A stretch of DNA of 64,000 nucleotides from Aquila chrysaetos chrysaetos (Eukaryota; Chordata; Aves; Accipitriformes; Accipitridae): NCBI RefSeq assembly GCF_900496995.4, contig NC_044029.1, positions 15,252,001-15,316,000 on the forward strand. The letters run 5' to 3'. The notes under the pieces are model-generated. The model was not told where the DNA came from. It searched no databases and was given only the letters and a program-made list of their open reading frames with translations. Position 1 is the first letter of the stretch. Each line of letters begins with the position of its first letter. Below, in pieces: positions 41,450 to 56,400 of the stretch. A program made the position numbers and the translations under genes.

Positions 41450-44400
41450 CTAAAAGAAATTACTTCATTAAATTTTTCTTCAAAATACAAGCCATCCCCA
41501 TGCTGAATTTAATCAAAAAGGGATATGAGAGAACTATCTGTTCACTATGATGCAGATATGGTTTTGTATATAACATGAAAGATAGCTGGTATAAAAGGTG
41601 GTGGCTAAGAACTCAGTTACAGATAGTAAGGTGCATCCACTTTCTAATCTATCAAGTCAGAAAGTACATGCTCAGAATGGAGGATGAGATGGCTGAAATC
41701 AGCCAGGGGAATGCACCATACCTCAAACGATCACTACAACATGGCTGCTAATCTGCATACTGAAAGCATGTGCCAAAACCAGCTGTCTGTGCTTTTAATA
41801 TTCAAGGCCAACTACACTACTGCTACAATATCCAAATGAACTAGAGGCTCAGTGTTTGTCCTAACACTGAAAGGGGCATTATTTAAGCTTTGAAAGAAAT
41901 ACCAATCTCTTACTTGTACTAGGTAGAAGAGTCCACGAATTTCAAATCTACCTACTCTCGATTTTTAGATTGTATGACAAACGACAACAGGCAAAATCAT
42001 TCTGCCCAACTTTTTTTTCCCCAACTTGAGTGTACTTCTACTGCGACAAGTGTGGAGAAGATTACTTTTAAGCAAAATGAAAACTGGCATCAAATATCCT
42101 CAGTCATAATTTTCAATAGCAAATTCTAATAAAAATTATGCACTGGACATCTTAATTGATAAAGGATAATTCTATTTTGAAGTTTACACATTGCAAGAGT
42201 ACCGTGTAGGAAAGGACACTAACTAAAACTAAGAGTTCAATTTAAGCTAGTCAGATCAGTTTTGAAAAGAGGGTTAATTAAAAGGCAGCTAAGTTCTGGA
42301 AACCCCTGTTTGGTTCTTTCACAGATTTCTTGTGCAACTCAGCAAATCACTATGCTTCTTACATAACTTAGTTTCTTCTCCGAGAACTAGTCCTGTGCTA
42401 CACCTTCCCTTTTGTAAGTAAGGGCAGATGGAAGAGGAAAGTTTTACCTGGATCCAGAACCATAAGACTTGGACTCAATTCCATGAAGGCAGTCCTGAAG
42501 AGAGCTAATAAGTACTTTACAGCGATCGTCCGCAGATACTTTGGACTGTTTAATTAAGGAAATGGCAGTTACCAAGGTCTCTATAGCACTTCCATAGTCC
42601 CCTGAAAATGATACAAGATCATGATCAGAAAACTATACAAATTAAATCAAAGACTTTTATCTGTGACAGTATTACCATTTCAAGTATCTTCTCTTCAACA
42701 GCCATCCAGATCATTTACTGTAGAACCAAATATTAAAATACTGTCCAGATCAGTACTCAGAAGGCATTCTCAGAAACTAACCGGAGTACAATACAAAATC
42801 AGTCATACGTTGTACCTAAACTCAGCCTCCTATTAGGGAAATGTGGCTTCAGGGCTGCCAGTTTCCTAATAGAAAAGCTATAAACTCTTTTCAGTTGGGT
42901 AGAATAGCAAACACATTAATCGAGTTTTACTAACCAGCACTGGCATCCGATACAGCTCTCGAAATGGCACTGCTTGAGATCGCCCTATTTCTATTCATGA
43001 TTTCTTCAAATTCTGCTTCACTTAGAGGTGTCCTTGCAGCATCCATTTCTCTGCAAGCAATAAAACTAGTATTTAAAAGGTTAAGAAAAACTCCAGCAGC
43101 TATCATTGCAGTTTTAACAATCCAAGTTTGCAACTTTAAGCAAAGTGACAAACAGAAAAGAAAGCAGGATCTGGGTTTGGTTTTGGTTTTTGTTAAGGAC
43201 CATGTTACAGTATAAAATCCTGAAAGCTAGAGAAAAAAAAAAAAAAAAAAGAAAAAAGGTAAAAAACAATTAAGACATTGCTGTATAAATAGACTTATAT
43301 TCTTGTTCATCCCATCTATTTTGAAGATTCAGCAGCACTTCAATACTGTGCTTTACTAATATTTATAATTTTCATAAAATCCTTGAAGGTATGTAAGTAA
43401 GATATTATCCCAATTGAATGAATGTGGAAATACATGTACATAGGCAATGCGACTTTGAGCAAAATTAGAGATTATTTTTAAAACAATACTGGAATTAGAA
43501 CTATATGATCCTGTTTCCCAGATCTTAACTAAGACCAGAATGCTGTAACTTATGAAAAGCAAATATAGTCTATCATCTTTAAAACACTCAATTTTCTGAA
43601 TGATACTTCAACATTTTACAGCTAATTTTGTTTTTTTTTTATTTCTGGTCAAGTTCAATGTGCTCCAATTTGATCTCCAGACTGGTCACAGTAAGGAGGA
43701 AGCAATAAAGCAGAATCCTCATACTCATTACACTTTTTTACTTTAATTATTAGCTACCTATATAGGGTTTCCAAAGTAACAGAAGTTAACCTATACAAAA
43801 ATTTTTCCAAAAGTTTTGCAGTGTCCTATTAGCCAGTCTCTGTATCATATAGAAAATTTGGAGAAATACGTCAGAGACAAATGTTGAGACTGTTGAACCG
43901 GCCCACTGCTTGATATTTCTAGAACAGTGTTAGTTCTTCTGGTAGAAAGAAAATGCAGAATAATAAGCAATGCTATCCTCTTAATTGCAAGAAGTGGAAC
44001 AAGATCCTATAGCCAGTTTAGCATAAGAGGAAATGTCTAAAAATTCATACCTCCCTGAGTTTTGAGTATTATTTTTCGTGTGCCTCCCATAGAATGGAAT
44101 ATGTAATTTTTCTCTTATGGACATGTTATTTCCAGTGAAACGCCTATGATATATAATTAATGACAATTTAAATAGTTATGGATGATAGTTTTAACATTAT
44201 TAATGAAAATACTGGACAGTAAGTTATACTGTCCTATTCCCACTCCTTCCCTCCCCAGACATTCTATAAACTGCAGACAACCTCGATTTTGTCCATCAAA
44301 AAACAACCAACACCTTATCGTTTTATTATATTTCAGGCAATTAAGCCAAATATTTGAATTTCTATAGTTTCTGTAGGAACACAGAATGTACAGATGCATG

Positions 44401-47400
44401 GGATTTTTTAAAATTTGTGGTAAAAGAAGAATCAAAGCAAAGTGTCTTCGCAGAAAACATTTTAAGCAAGAGAAGCATCTCTCATGCTAGCAGTAAAATC
44501 ACAACTGAAAAATCCAAATGTAACTATGTAAAAAATATCTTTCTTACAATTTATCCCAAAATGTTCTGTGACAAATGCAAATATGGTGAAAATCAAGGAA
44601 CAGGAGCAAGACAGAGATGCTTGAAAGCACAGATGAAAAAGATGTTTCAAACAAGATGTGAAAAACTTGACAAGTCAAGTCAGAGAGACTCAAAAACTCT
44701 GTTCCAGATAGGATTAACCATAGGAAAAGCCACTGCTACAAACATAGCAAGATTGCACCAAATGAGCTGCAGCATCTTGACAGAAAAGGAAGATGAAAGT
44801 CTTGCAGTAAAATCACGCCTGGTTTTTGAGACAAAGACTAACTTTGATTTGAATCTGGAAGAAAAAAGGGACTAGCAGAGCTACTGAAAGATGAAAACGG
44901 TATGAGCTTGGTATGGCACTGTACTCAACATACGCACATATTCAAAAAGGAGAGCTCCAGAGCATTCTAAAAAGACAGCTTGCAAAGCACAATGATAAAG
45001 GTACAAGTCAGAATTTCAAGTTAAGGCAGAAGCGCCACCAGAAGCTGCTGCATAGGAAGCGATATGTAAGTTTGCACGTAGAACACATGGAATAGAGACA
45101 CTGCCAAATACAAACAGTGAAGACAAACAATTCAGAGCTGAAAAGGGAAAGTGAGATTACTAGTATTGCATTTCAGGATTTTCTTACTGCTACAAACATG
45201 CTTCTGAGAGGTATTTCACTGAGAAGTGAAAAGGGGCAAATTAGATGACTGCTGGGATCCCTTCCAGCCCTATTTTGCATCATTTTTAACATTTGCATTA
45301 CAAAGGAAAACCAAATGCTTCCTACAAGAGGAGTAAAATCTGCTACCAAGCACATCACACCAAAAGTACTCACCTTCCAGGTGGCCCATAGTCACCTCTG
45401 TCATATGGTGGAGGTCGGCCATATGGATCTGTCGGAGGTGGGCCACGGCTGTCTGAAGTAGGTATGCCACTATTGGCAGGTGGGGGGAAGAAAGCTGGAT
45501 TCACATGTGGTGCAGGTGGTGGAGCACCTGGAGGTGGCCCAGGGAGATGTGGAGGAGGTGCAAGAGTCAGGGGTGGCCCAAGAGGGCCAGGCGGACGAGG
45601 GGGAAATGGACCGGGAGGTGGAGGTGGACCCTGCTGAGGTGGTGGTGGACCTGGTGGTGGACCATATCCTGGTACTGGTGGTGGAGGACCTGGAGGAAGT
45701 GGCCCAAGTGGAGGCTGACCAAAAGGCTGTCCTGGAAACAGAACTGGTGGTGGTGGACGGTCACCACGATTAGGAGGTCCAGCTAATGGAGGTGGGAGGA
45801 CCTGACCAGGAGGTGGAGGGCCTGGTGGGCCTGGTGGGCCAGGAGGACCTAAAGGTGGACGTGGGGGAGTTTGTCCAGCTAAAATAAAAAAAAAAAAAAA
45901 AAAAAAAAAGTAAGTTAATAAATATAAAGAAAGAAAACTTAGCAAAATAATTAAAAATCTTGCCTTTTTTTTAATTCTTAAGAACAACAAAAAACCAAAA
46001 TCAACCCTTACTGAACAATTTGCAACTTACACAAGACATGCATGGTCCCACCTTGGGTCCAATAGCTTAGAAAATTTTTAACAGTTGCTTGACTATCAAT
46101 ATTTAAAGAGAACAACATTAAATTGAAAACTAGCAACCCACCCCCACCAATCACTTAATCACCTGCTATTGTTACCAAAACCCCCAAAAGCTTACAAAAG
46201 CTAGAAAACACTGCATCCTACTTACACCTGCAGCTAGTCTTTCATATGGGGCATAAGATACAATATATATTAAAAATATAGGAAAAGCTATATTGGAGAA
46301 GGTAAGATAAATGCTGTACCCAAACCTACTTTCAGGTCCTTATTAGTAGTTTTTCAATTTGACCAGTCCCTTTGACTGTTAGTAGGCAATCTACTACTCA
46401 ATGACATTCATTAAAACTACTGAAGCTGAAACGAGAACTTCACTGCAATGCAAGCCTGATTGTTAAACAGATCTCTCCCGTATCCGAAACCTGACTAAAC
46501 GTTAATACCTCCTCTTCAAATTTGTGGCATCCTAAGCACCAACTAACTGACTTCTCAGTAGGCATGAATCAAAGCTGAATTTCTGATGATGTGCAAACCC
46601 GAAATGCAGTAAGGAACAGTTACTTTATGCTCTGCAACACAGGCATTCTCACCACATATAGCAAATCAGAAAATCTGAATCACGCTGCACTAAAGACAAG
46701 TCTACTTGCTAACACGATCTATCTTAGTTTTTTCATACTTTAAAAATATGTACATCAACACATTATAAAGAATGTCTCTAAAAAATGTTATTACATTGCT
46801 ATGAAATTTAGGAAGTACAACTCCCTGTTTGAATATCAACAAAGAAATATTGTCAAATCCTATAATCTGGCGGTGAACACTGATTATAGCACATTACTGA
46901 ATTGCCTTGATCTTTATAATTCCCCAAATAAGTATGCTGCATTAATACAAGAAAACACAAATGAAATTGAAACTCCATATATGAATTATTTTACCTGGGA
47001 AAGGTGGTGGTGGCCCTCCTGGCCCTGCTGGTCCAGGGAATCTGTCTCCACCTGGAATGGCACCTGGAAAACGACCTCGCCCTCTATTACTAGGTGGAAA
47101 TGCTGCTCGTGAGCTTCCTCCTGGGGGACCAGCTTTACCTTCCCCAGACATCTGGCCAGACTGTGTGGCTGCAATGGAAAAACAAAAGTGTAATTACATA
47201 AATCAAAATAGGTTGAAGCTTTTCAACTCGATCTAAAGTTTTATGCAGCACTAAAGCATGACCTTATGAGCACCAACTTGTTTCTCAGTACCCAAACCCA
47301 AAGCTATTCGGGGAGGAAAAAGTGCTTTGCTAAAATATGACAGTGTTCCAATATCCCCATACTAATGGAATAGCATCTGGGGAGACTGTCAGTCCTCCTA

Positions 47401-50400
47401 ATGCAGCCCAAGGCCACAAAGGAACACATTTACACATGAGGACTGGGAAGCACACGACAATATGCTGGAGGAAAGCACAACACAGAATCTCTCTTCGCCA
47501 TTTTATCAGAAGCACAACTTATCCAGACATCAGAATTCAGTCCAATTTGTCTACAAATGTTAAATTTCTAAATGCTGTTGTGTTGGTTTTTTTTTTAAAT
47601 GAAATCCACAAGAAAATGAGAAAGCTGCTCCAACCATAAGACAAGAGCTTCACAAAGCTGCAACCTTCTTTCAGCAAGTGCTCTCTCTTGCCAAAACAAC
47701 AGATCCTCAGTACATTAAGTGATTTTTTTTAATTTTTACTTTTAAAAGGACCATCTTCAAACAAAACTGCAACTTCATTCACCTTACTGGAAGTACTTTA
47801 TAGCTATTTTAAACCGCGTAGAGATTATCAGATGCCGAGAGAAAAAGTTGCAGTACTACTTTTGGAATAAACTTCTATTTTTTCCAAGACAGTACATGAG
47901 AAAGGCTTACTTTTCCTTGACTGCATTTCAAACTGACTCAGGAATTGTTTATTACATGGAGTCACAACAGGATTTTGCCCATGCAATTCTCTTTTAGGCA
48001 ATAAATCCATCAGCTTTTTGGAGGATGCTTCTGATCCCACACCCACAAGGGCAAACCTGAAAGAAAGAAAGAAGAAAAAAAGTTACACCACAGTTTTTCC
48101 ACTTCCTGGATATCCTGATGCCTCATGAAAAAGGTTACACACAGTAAGCAAAAGAATACTTGAAAACTAAATACAGAAACCGTCTCACAGGTCTTAGTCC
48201 GGTTTTCAGAACAGATACAGTAACTCAGTCTAGTACAAGTACAAGGTGCATCAAAATATATCACAACAAAGGCAGCTTCTTGGTAGCGTATCAATACACT
48301 ATATATTAATTCATATGATCAAGTTATTATTAAGCATTCAGTGTGTTCTCATTATTACTAAGGAGAGAGAAAGGCACATTCATGCAAGGAAGATTAGGTT
48401 GTCAGTGAAAAATGGGCTCAAGCGCTCACTTTCAACAGTTAATGGAAAATAAAGCACGTAAAGAAAGATATAATAATGGAGGTTAGGGGAACACTATTTA
48501 CACTATGAGGAACAACAAATATCACCACCACATGAACTGAAATCTAGGAGTAGAATCTTAACGAAGAGTGCCAACAAGATTTAACTCACAAAATAGTGAG
48601 ACACGCAATACCGTCATAAAAAATTATGCCGGAAATTTAAGTCATTAGTATGAAATTATACACCCAGTCATTGTTAAATAAACAAACATTATTAGTTCGC
48701 ATACTGACAGTTATGAAAATTGAGAACTCTTTCCCTTTTTCCACCCTCCCAAACTTCAGTCCATTTACAGAAAAAACAAATGACAAGTTCTTACCCTTTA
48801 GACTGGCCATTAGCACGATTTTCAAAAAATTTTATCTCCAAAATATCATTTACCCCCAGTGAATGAACTGCTTCAGTTAAGTCTTCATCTGTTGTCCACT
48901 GAAAAATATTTTTAATATTAAGCTATGAAAGCTTATCTAAAACACCATGAAAAGGTCAACTAAGTTTTCCATGCCTTTTTTTTTTTGTGTGTGTGAAATT
49001 GGTCAAGAGGAATACTTTATTCAGGCTGTCAATATTTTCTGACTTTTGGAGAGCAGTCATTTATATTTTACAATTCTCAGAAAATTAGTTTTAAAAATAT
49101 ACACACTTCCCCATATGCTACATTGCATCAACTCCTCCACACAGTATACCAGCTACAGTATGCAAAAAAAATTTGTATTTGAGTAACTTTTGTTTTCTGA
49201 GAGTGCAAGGCTTCAACTGAACTATTTCAGTAACTTACTTTTTCCACACCTGATCCATTTTTTCTCCCACTGATTCTATTATTTCTACAAAAAAGTCAAT
49301 TTAAAATGCCGTATTAACCAGGTGCTTTGTGAGAGCTTTGACTAATCAGAGTTTAGTGAACTACGTATTACTTGCACAAAAATAGCAGGATTTACAGACA
49401 AAAGAAGGGAAACTAGTACAGAAACCATGGTTAGAAACAACTGCTTCCACTTAACCAAACCTACTTGCTGCAACTTCCTATTAATTACTACGTACCATTT
49501 AACAATTTCACTCACATCTGAAGATACAAAAATACACCAATAATTATTGTTTTTTTCTTAGTTCTGTAACTCCATCACCTCTTCAAATTTCATATGGGAA
49601 GTGCAAAGCAGGCTTTCAAGATTCTGAACTACTTATCTGATCTCTCTCAAATCAAGATTTCTTTTAAAAATTCAATAAATTACTTTCCTGAGAGCTAAAC
49701 ACAAAGAAAACAAGCACAATTTGCTTTAGAAATTGTGACATTTGACTTGGATGAGTTCAGCTAATTCATGCGCATTTCACTAATTCCATTCATATATTTT
49801 AGAATGGTACAACTGTTAAGTCAACTGCTCCTTTACTTACCTGTTTAGCTCCTGAAATTAGGATACTGTAATAAGCAATGAAAAAACACCTAAACACCCA
49901 CAAAGTGTTCTTTTCCAAGTTTAGCACTAGGAAGAAATTAATCAGATGGGAAAAAGCCTTGAATGAGAACTTTTCATGCGTGGACTTGCAATAATTTGAT
50001 TTCAGGTAAACAGATATAAACTCCAGTTAGTTCAGGTACTGACCAGCTCTTGCACTTTGTTTGCCTAACTGCAATTGATTTTTAAATGCTTTAATGCTAA
50101 CAAAAGTAGTTGTCTTAAGAGCAACTGCAGTTCATTGAGTTATCCCAAACCTGTTACTCCTAGGACAGCAGAAATAAGCCTCAAGGCAAATACCTGAAAA
50201 CAGTTTTGTTGGAAGAGTCACTGCCCTGGAAAAAGGGAACTGGAAAAAGGCGCAAAGTAATTTCAAGAAAATCCCTGAGAACATTCCAGTTCCTTTTTAA
50301 ACTAAAAACTTCAGCAAGGGTTTACTGAAAAATAGGTTCATTCAGTAGTCTTAAGTATCTCCAGACATACAGTATTTGATAATTTAAGCTTGTTCTCCTC

Positions 50401-53400
50401 TTTCATTCAGCTCTCTGAAAGCCTTAAGAAGGTGGTAGCACAAATACCCCTTCATAACAGTTAAAACACAAGAGGAAACTTTAAAGTTCATATTTACTGA
50501 AGATTTCCTTGATCTTTTTGACATCAAGACAGCTCCAGACAGGCTTACTAAATTTCAGGTAAAAGGAAAAAAAAAAAAAAAAACAACAAAAACCCACTTG
50601 CTTTGCTGTACTCTTAATACTTCATTTAAAACAATTTTTAAGCTAAAAATATTTACAAAGAACTATGTTCATAATTTTAAAACTCCTGGCTACACCTAAA
50701 TAGTAATAGGATACTTACCCAAGTAAGATTTCCAATGTACAAGGCAATTCTTTTTCCAGTATATGTATAGACAACATTTGGTGCAGCTCCTTTACCTACA
50801 TCATCCCCAACAGATGGTGGGAGAGAATCCATGTAATCACGATCTTCTGGGGCATCTCCATTATTCGCAGATGGAGAAATTACATCATCATATAAATCAA
50901 TCTGATCATGTCCACCATATTCAGCTTCCTAAAATACAAAAGACACCTTGATTATATTTAACATTAAACACTCTTAAAACTTACTTGAAACAAAATGCTG
51001 TGATAGCTGCCACATTCCACAGACGTGGCAAGTCTGATCCAATATCTACACAACACTCCCGCTAAAAAGCTAAGCCCCAGTTTCATCCACATTAAAGTAT
51101 ATAAAATTCTTATGACTTCTATTATATTCTAAATTGAACAGAAAAAAAAAATCCACAAAAAGTACCTCTGGCCACTGTTTTGCAATACTTTTGCCCTTGT
51201 AATATAAGCAGAAATCCAAAAATCCCACAAGCCCTACTCCCAGAATTAGAGACATGAGCAACGTGCAAAATGAGAGGCTAACATTCTTTCTCAAGCAAAT
51301 CTTTTTTCCATTAAAACATTTGGTAGAGTAAACAGACCAAGCTTCAAGAACCCTACTGACAAACTCCACATTCTACCTTTCAGATCTCTGCTGCATTCCT
51401 AACTTGATTTTTATCTCCTCATTCACAGAGGGGCCAGACAGGGACAGAATTCTATTCTGTTTCATTAAATTTAATAAACCCAACGGTTTATATTTATTAA
51501 ACATTTATTTATTCATGGGCTACAGAGGGACTATTCTACAGCATGAGTCTGCCTCTGGAACATTTTGGTTCAGAAAAGCAGTGTGGGGTTTTGGAGTGAA
51601 TCACTCCCTTCTCCCTTGGGTTGGTACAGGTTAACAGCACAGCTCTAGCCAAGTGAACTAGATTCCTTTCAGAGGGAATGGAAGCGAGTTTCTTTCCAGA
51701 AGTTCTGCTTCATGTGCTCAACAACTGCATCCTACCTACTAAATGGGAACAGAGAGGTCAAGATCAATCTGTGGTCCTTCAGATAGCTTTGAATCAGAAG
51801 TGTGGTAGGAATATTTGGTCCAAAAAGCCAGACCAAATTTCATCTGAAGTAGACCATGCAAACAGCATGTTGGGTAGATGGAGGGGCATAAGCACCGACT
51901 GCCTCAATCTGCTGATGTGCTACTACCAAGCCATATTACTTTTTATTATAGACAGCTGTGCTGTCATCACCGAAGACAGACAATTAAGAGAAGGGTGAAA
52001 CATGTTGATTGTAAATGATAATAATCTCCTTCACAAAAACACGCAAAAACTTTTTTTAAAATACAACGTAACCTTAATCAGTGGGATTGCTTAACTCCAA
52101 ATATGAATGAAGCTGGGTGTTGTATATTTGCATTAAGGAACTATTTTTAAAACAAAGACTTCTTTTGATACTTGCCATTTTTCATCTTATATACTGTCAC
52201 TCACCATATTCAATGGTGATCAACTCCACAATGGGACACTGCTATCCTTTTTTACTACCTACCAATCACTTACGATCAAACAGCCCAATCTGTGTGAGGG
52301 AGAGGCACCATCTAAATGTCTACTGACAGGAAGGCAATAACTTCTCAGTGAACAACAGTGGTCTGACAAAGCTTAGGAGAGCCTAGCAGTGTTTAATGTT
52401 AACCTTCAGCTTTTATACTGACTTTCATAGCTTGCTTTGCCACATGCAAAAGTTGGACTTCAAAAGCCTGCAGAGGATTCCTGGACTTCACCCTGATCCA
52501 GAACAGAAACCACCTCACCAGGTTTGATATCGGAGATATTTCAGCATCCACTATCTTGTGATTCTCTATCTAGAAGCCCACACAAACATCCTAGATAGAA
52601 TAGTTCAAGGTACCGGATATGGTGACTAGAGAGAATCAAGTTGGATTCCACAGAAAAGAGGCTGCAAAGCTAGCAATCTTGATTGAAAACCCAATATATC
52701 CACAACCATCATCAGATGCTCAGCTGTCTTGAAAATACGAAAACATTCATTATGAACTGGTATTCATACAGTGAGGGTATCGCTAAAACAGAAAAAATAA
52801 ATAAATAAAACAAAACAGGTAAGCTAAGTTTTGGCATTGTCAATCAAGTAGATTTGATCCTCAGTAAACTGCACTGTCCCAATACGCCCTAAACTTCAAC
52901 AGAAAATTTATCTTAAGATAAGTTTATCATCATTACATTAAGTAAGCGTTTCATATTTTCACCTAGTCTGTCCAGTTCTCTGTCTCAGTTTGATTCCTCC
53001 TATCATCACAGCTAATGAAAGTAGGTTCAAAGAACAGCCTGGGACAGGCCTAAACATGACATCTTCCAGCAAGATTAAGGATGATGTCACAAGGCAATTA
53101 AGGAAATCCTCTGCTAAACATGCAGTAATTCTAGTCATCTGTGTGTATGGATGATGACTTCAGGGAAGTAGAATTTAGTCTTGGGAGACAGATCCAAACG
53201 GGCAGCCACCAGTCTTACAGCAGATGTACACTAACCTATCCCTCTGAGAAAGCTAAAGTCAGCATTGCCAAAATACCAGAGTAGGCAGCAGTATACAGCT
53301 CTGCTGCATTTCCCTAGTGGCAAGAAACTCCTCTGAAACAGATCAAGTTTCTATCACATAGGCTTTCAGGTCACCATCAAAGGAGAGGGAGAGAAATAGC

Positions 53401-56400
53401 AGGGCAGCACAGTCTGCACGTAATTTGGTGGCGGGGGGGGGAGGCCCAAAGCACCCAACAGCATCAGTGCCTTAATTTAAATCAATAAAAACACAACAGA
53501 AACCCTGATGTTGTTCACTATAATCTCTTCTTAGATCGTCCTGGTTTTGCATCAGCATAGAATTCAGTTACCAGTCTGTCAACAAGGTGTGTGGTTAGAT
53601 GATTAATAATGATCTGAGTCAGCAACTGCAAGTGTAGATGGAAGAGAGGTGTCTCGATGGCTGTTGCAGAAGATCCCACAACCCCTCCTCCTTCATATGT
53701 GTACCATGGAAACTTACCTAAACACACCCTTCTTTCCCAGATGCAGAAGAGTAAGAAAAAGAATACAGGAAGCATTACTTCTCTAGTCTTAGCTGTTTCA
53801 ACAAATGCTCTGCCTGTACCAGGAATTGTTTTGGACCTCTTCCGACTTCCTTAGTTAAGAGAAGACCATCAAGCACGAAGGAAAATTATTTCTACTCAAT
53901 TATAGTCATTTACAATCTTACAAATAAACATGCTAAGAAACAAAGTCAGCATCGTTATTCTGGCCCCCTCTATAACCGACTCAGAGTAGCAATACGTTTC
54001 CAAAGCCCATGTTTTAACCAGACCACAGTCTGAAATACCAGACCATTTGCTCTGGAAAATCAAGACTGAGATTCCACATTCTGTGCTATTAAGTGGGACT
54101 GGGTGAATAAAAAGGGTACTGAAAAGATAATGCTCTCAAATATTCATGCCAGACTAGCTGTTACACTTCCAGTTACTCAGCCCTTCCTCAATATTTTGTA
54201 TTTTAATTACCATTCACAGTGTTTTGCAACATTCAAATATGAAAGCCATAAACACATGGAACATCACGGTCGTATCCAGAAGAGACAAACTAAAAGTGTC
54301 ATTTCTTCTTGGAACTTAGCAGCCATACTCCTCTGAGTTGCTGAGAAGAACTGGTCAGTCCCATTACAAATGCTGTTTTGGAAATGGGTTTGTGGGGTTT
54401 TTTTTAAATAAAATTTCTTTAAACTGTACATACATCTCTGAGACTTGCTTCTTCTGCTCAACTCTGTTCAATTTAAGAGTTAAACACTAAATTACACCTC
54501 CAAAAAGACATTAAAAAAAATCGGTGATTTAAATAAAATTTCATGAAAAAAATTGCTATTGTTTCTCCAAAAAACATTCAATTATGAAAAAGCAAATTAT
54601 CCAGCTTCTCCCTTATTTTTTTAATTCAAGTTACAGTGTATGGGGTCAAAAACTCTAAATACACATTAGCATGCTCACTTTTTAAAGTTTGTAGATCCTG
54701 AAGAATAACAAGTTAAAGAGATAAGCAAAAATCTTTCTGGTTTCGATTAGCTGCCTGAACACACACAGGAACCTTAACAAATCAGCAGGCCTTTGATGTT
54801 TCTAAAATAGCACGCTGCCTGTGGCAGAACCATCCACCATGGTGGACAAGTTTGTTAGACCATAAAATTCATGTTTACTCTACAGGCCCAAACACTCTCA
54901 GCTCTACAACTGGCACACCACTAAAATTTAAGCAATCTGATCGCTTGTCAAATAGAGTAACTAAAAATTCACAAGTAGTCAAAAGTATAAATTAAATGTA
55001 GGTGATATTGCTGTTTGCATTAGAACAAAGCTAAGAGGCACCAGATGAGACGGTTTCAAGTTTTCTTTGTAGTTTGATATTTGCAAATATACAAAGGTTA
55101 TCTCTTCCCCAGGCCCCCTTCAGCAGATCAACAGAACTGATGAAATAGTATGTGCAATACCTTATTGCATATAATTTTATAATAAGTGCAGGTCTGCCAG
55201 CTTATGTTTTTTTTATGAACAGGACAGCTCTGTCCTTCTGAGTAGAAATTTATACCACAATATGTCCATCCCCTCCGCTAATGAGACAACTGTCCTCCTT
55301 ATATAAAGGCTGTTTTTAATAACCTGGTTTATGTGGCCATTAAATGCTAGCTTTTATTATTTATTACACAAAAAAATAATTTTTTCTCTGTGGTACAGAT
55401 AAGAAGTCAAGAGAGTAACTAACACATTCCTAAGAATCCGTAGCCACAGAGGTTTCCAGATAATTAGCCTCTTAGCTGCTTACTCCATCTAAATCACTTT
55501 TATTATCCAGTTACAAAATACAAAATCAAAACTCTTTCATTTCTAATTTGTTAGTATTTAAATATCAAACTAGAACACTACGGGCATGTTTAGACATATC
55601 TACAATGCAACTATGCAAGTATACTCATTAGAGTATAAACAAAGCAAGCACTTTTTCCACAACATTAGAATCCTTAAATTGTTTTGTATCCTCTGCTTGG
55701 TCAGAAGGATTTTTATGTGTATACATACATATAATATGTATAATAAAAACAGGTTTTTACTGTTTAATTATGTGCATGTGTCTATGTGAAAAAACAAACT
55801 TGGGAAATGCAAAGCTGATCAGAGCACCAGAGAATTTGACAACGCACGGTCACATCTTCGTGACTGCAGGAAAGTAACTGGGTTTGCTGGCCAAAGTTGC
55901 AGGCAACCTTGAGTCAGATCCAAGCTGGCCTCATGCACCGGCTCCTCCTTATCTCAGTATCATGCGCTGATACTCTAGGCTTTTGCGTACAAAAACATAC
56001 CCTGATATTTGCTAAAGCGCCCCTAATCTTACTGTGGTCTTCTGCCATCAAGAGAATGCCAGCCTCAGCCATTTGTATGCAGATAACGCAGTTCTCATGT
56101 GAAGCACAGATCTGTTTCTTGAAGAGCAAGATGAGTAACATGTAGGGAGATGGTCAAAGTAAAATATGCCATGCAGTACCTATTCTTACAGGTTACAAGC
56201 AATGTATGCAGGAAGTACTACGTTTATGAGACTCTCATCTCAAAATGAGACTTTATAAATAAACACGAAAGACCACTGGATGGGGAAGCCAGCTTAGAAG
56301 AACAAAATGGAAAATGACTCAACCAAGTTCTGAAAATATAAAAGGGGGGGAGCAAAAAAAAGCACGCAAAAAAGGTGGAAAAAAGTGCAAAAAAAAGGGA

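Noticed and set aside
45480-45786. Plus-strand open frames of 93-97 codons opposite the CPSF6 proline-rich exon
   Set aside because: They are the antisense of Pro/Gly codons, read as Val/Glu/Gly/Asp or Trp/Arg runs. No independent gene signal.
45910-46990. Search for the additional 37-residue exon of the long CPSF6 isoform
   Set aside because: No matching minus-strand sequence with splice sites was found by eye in intron 5. It may be diverged, absent, or missed.
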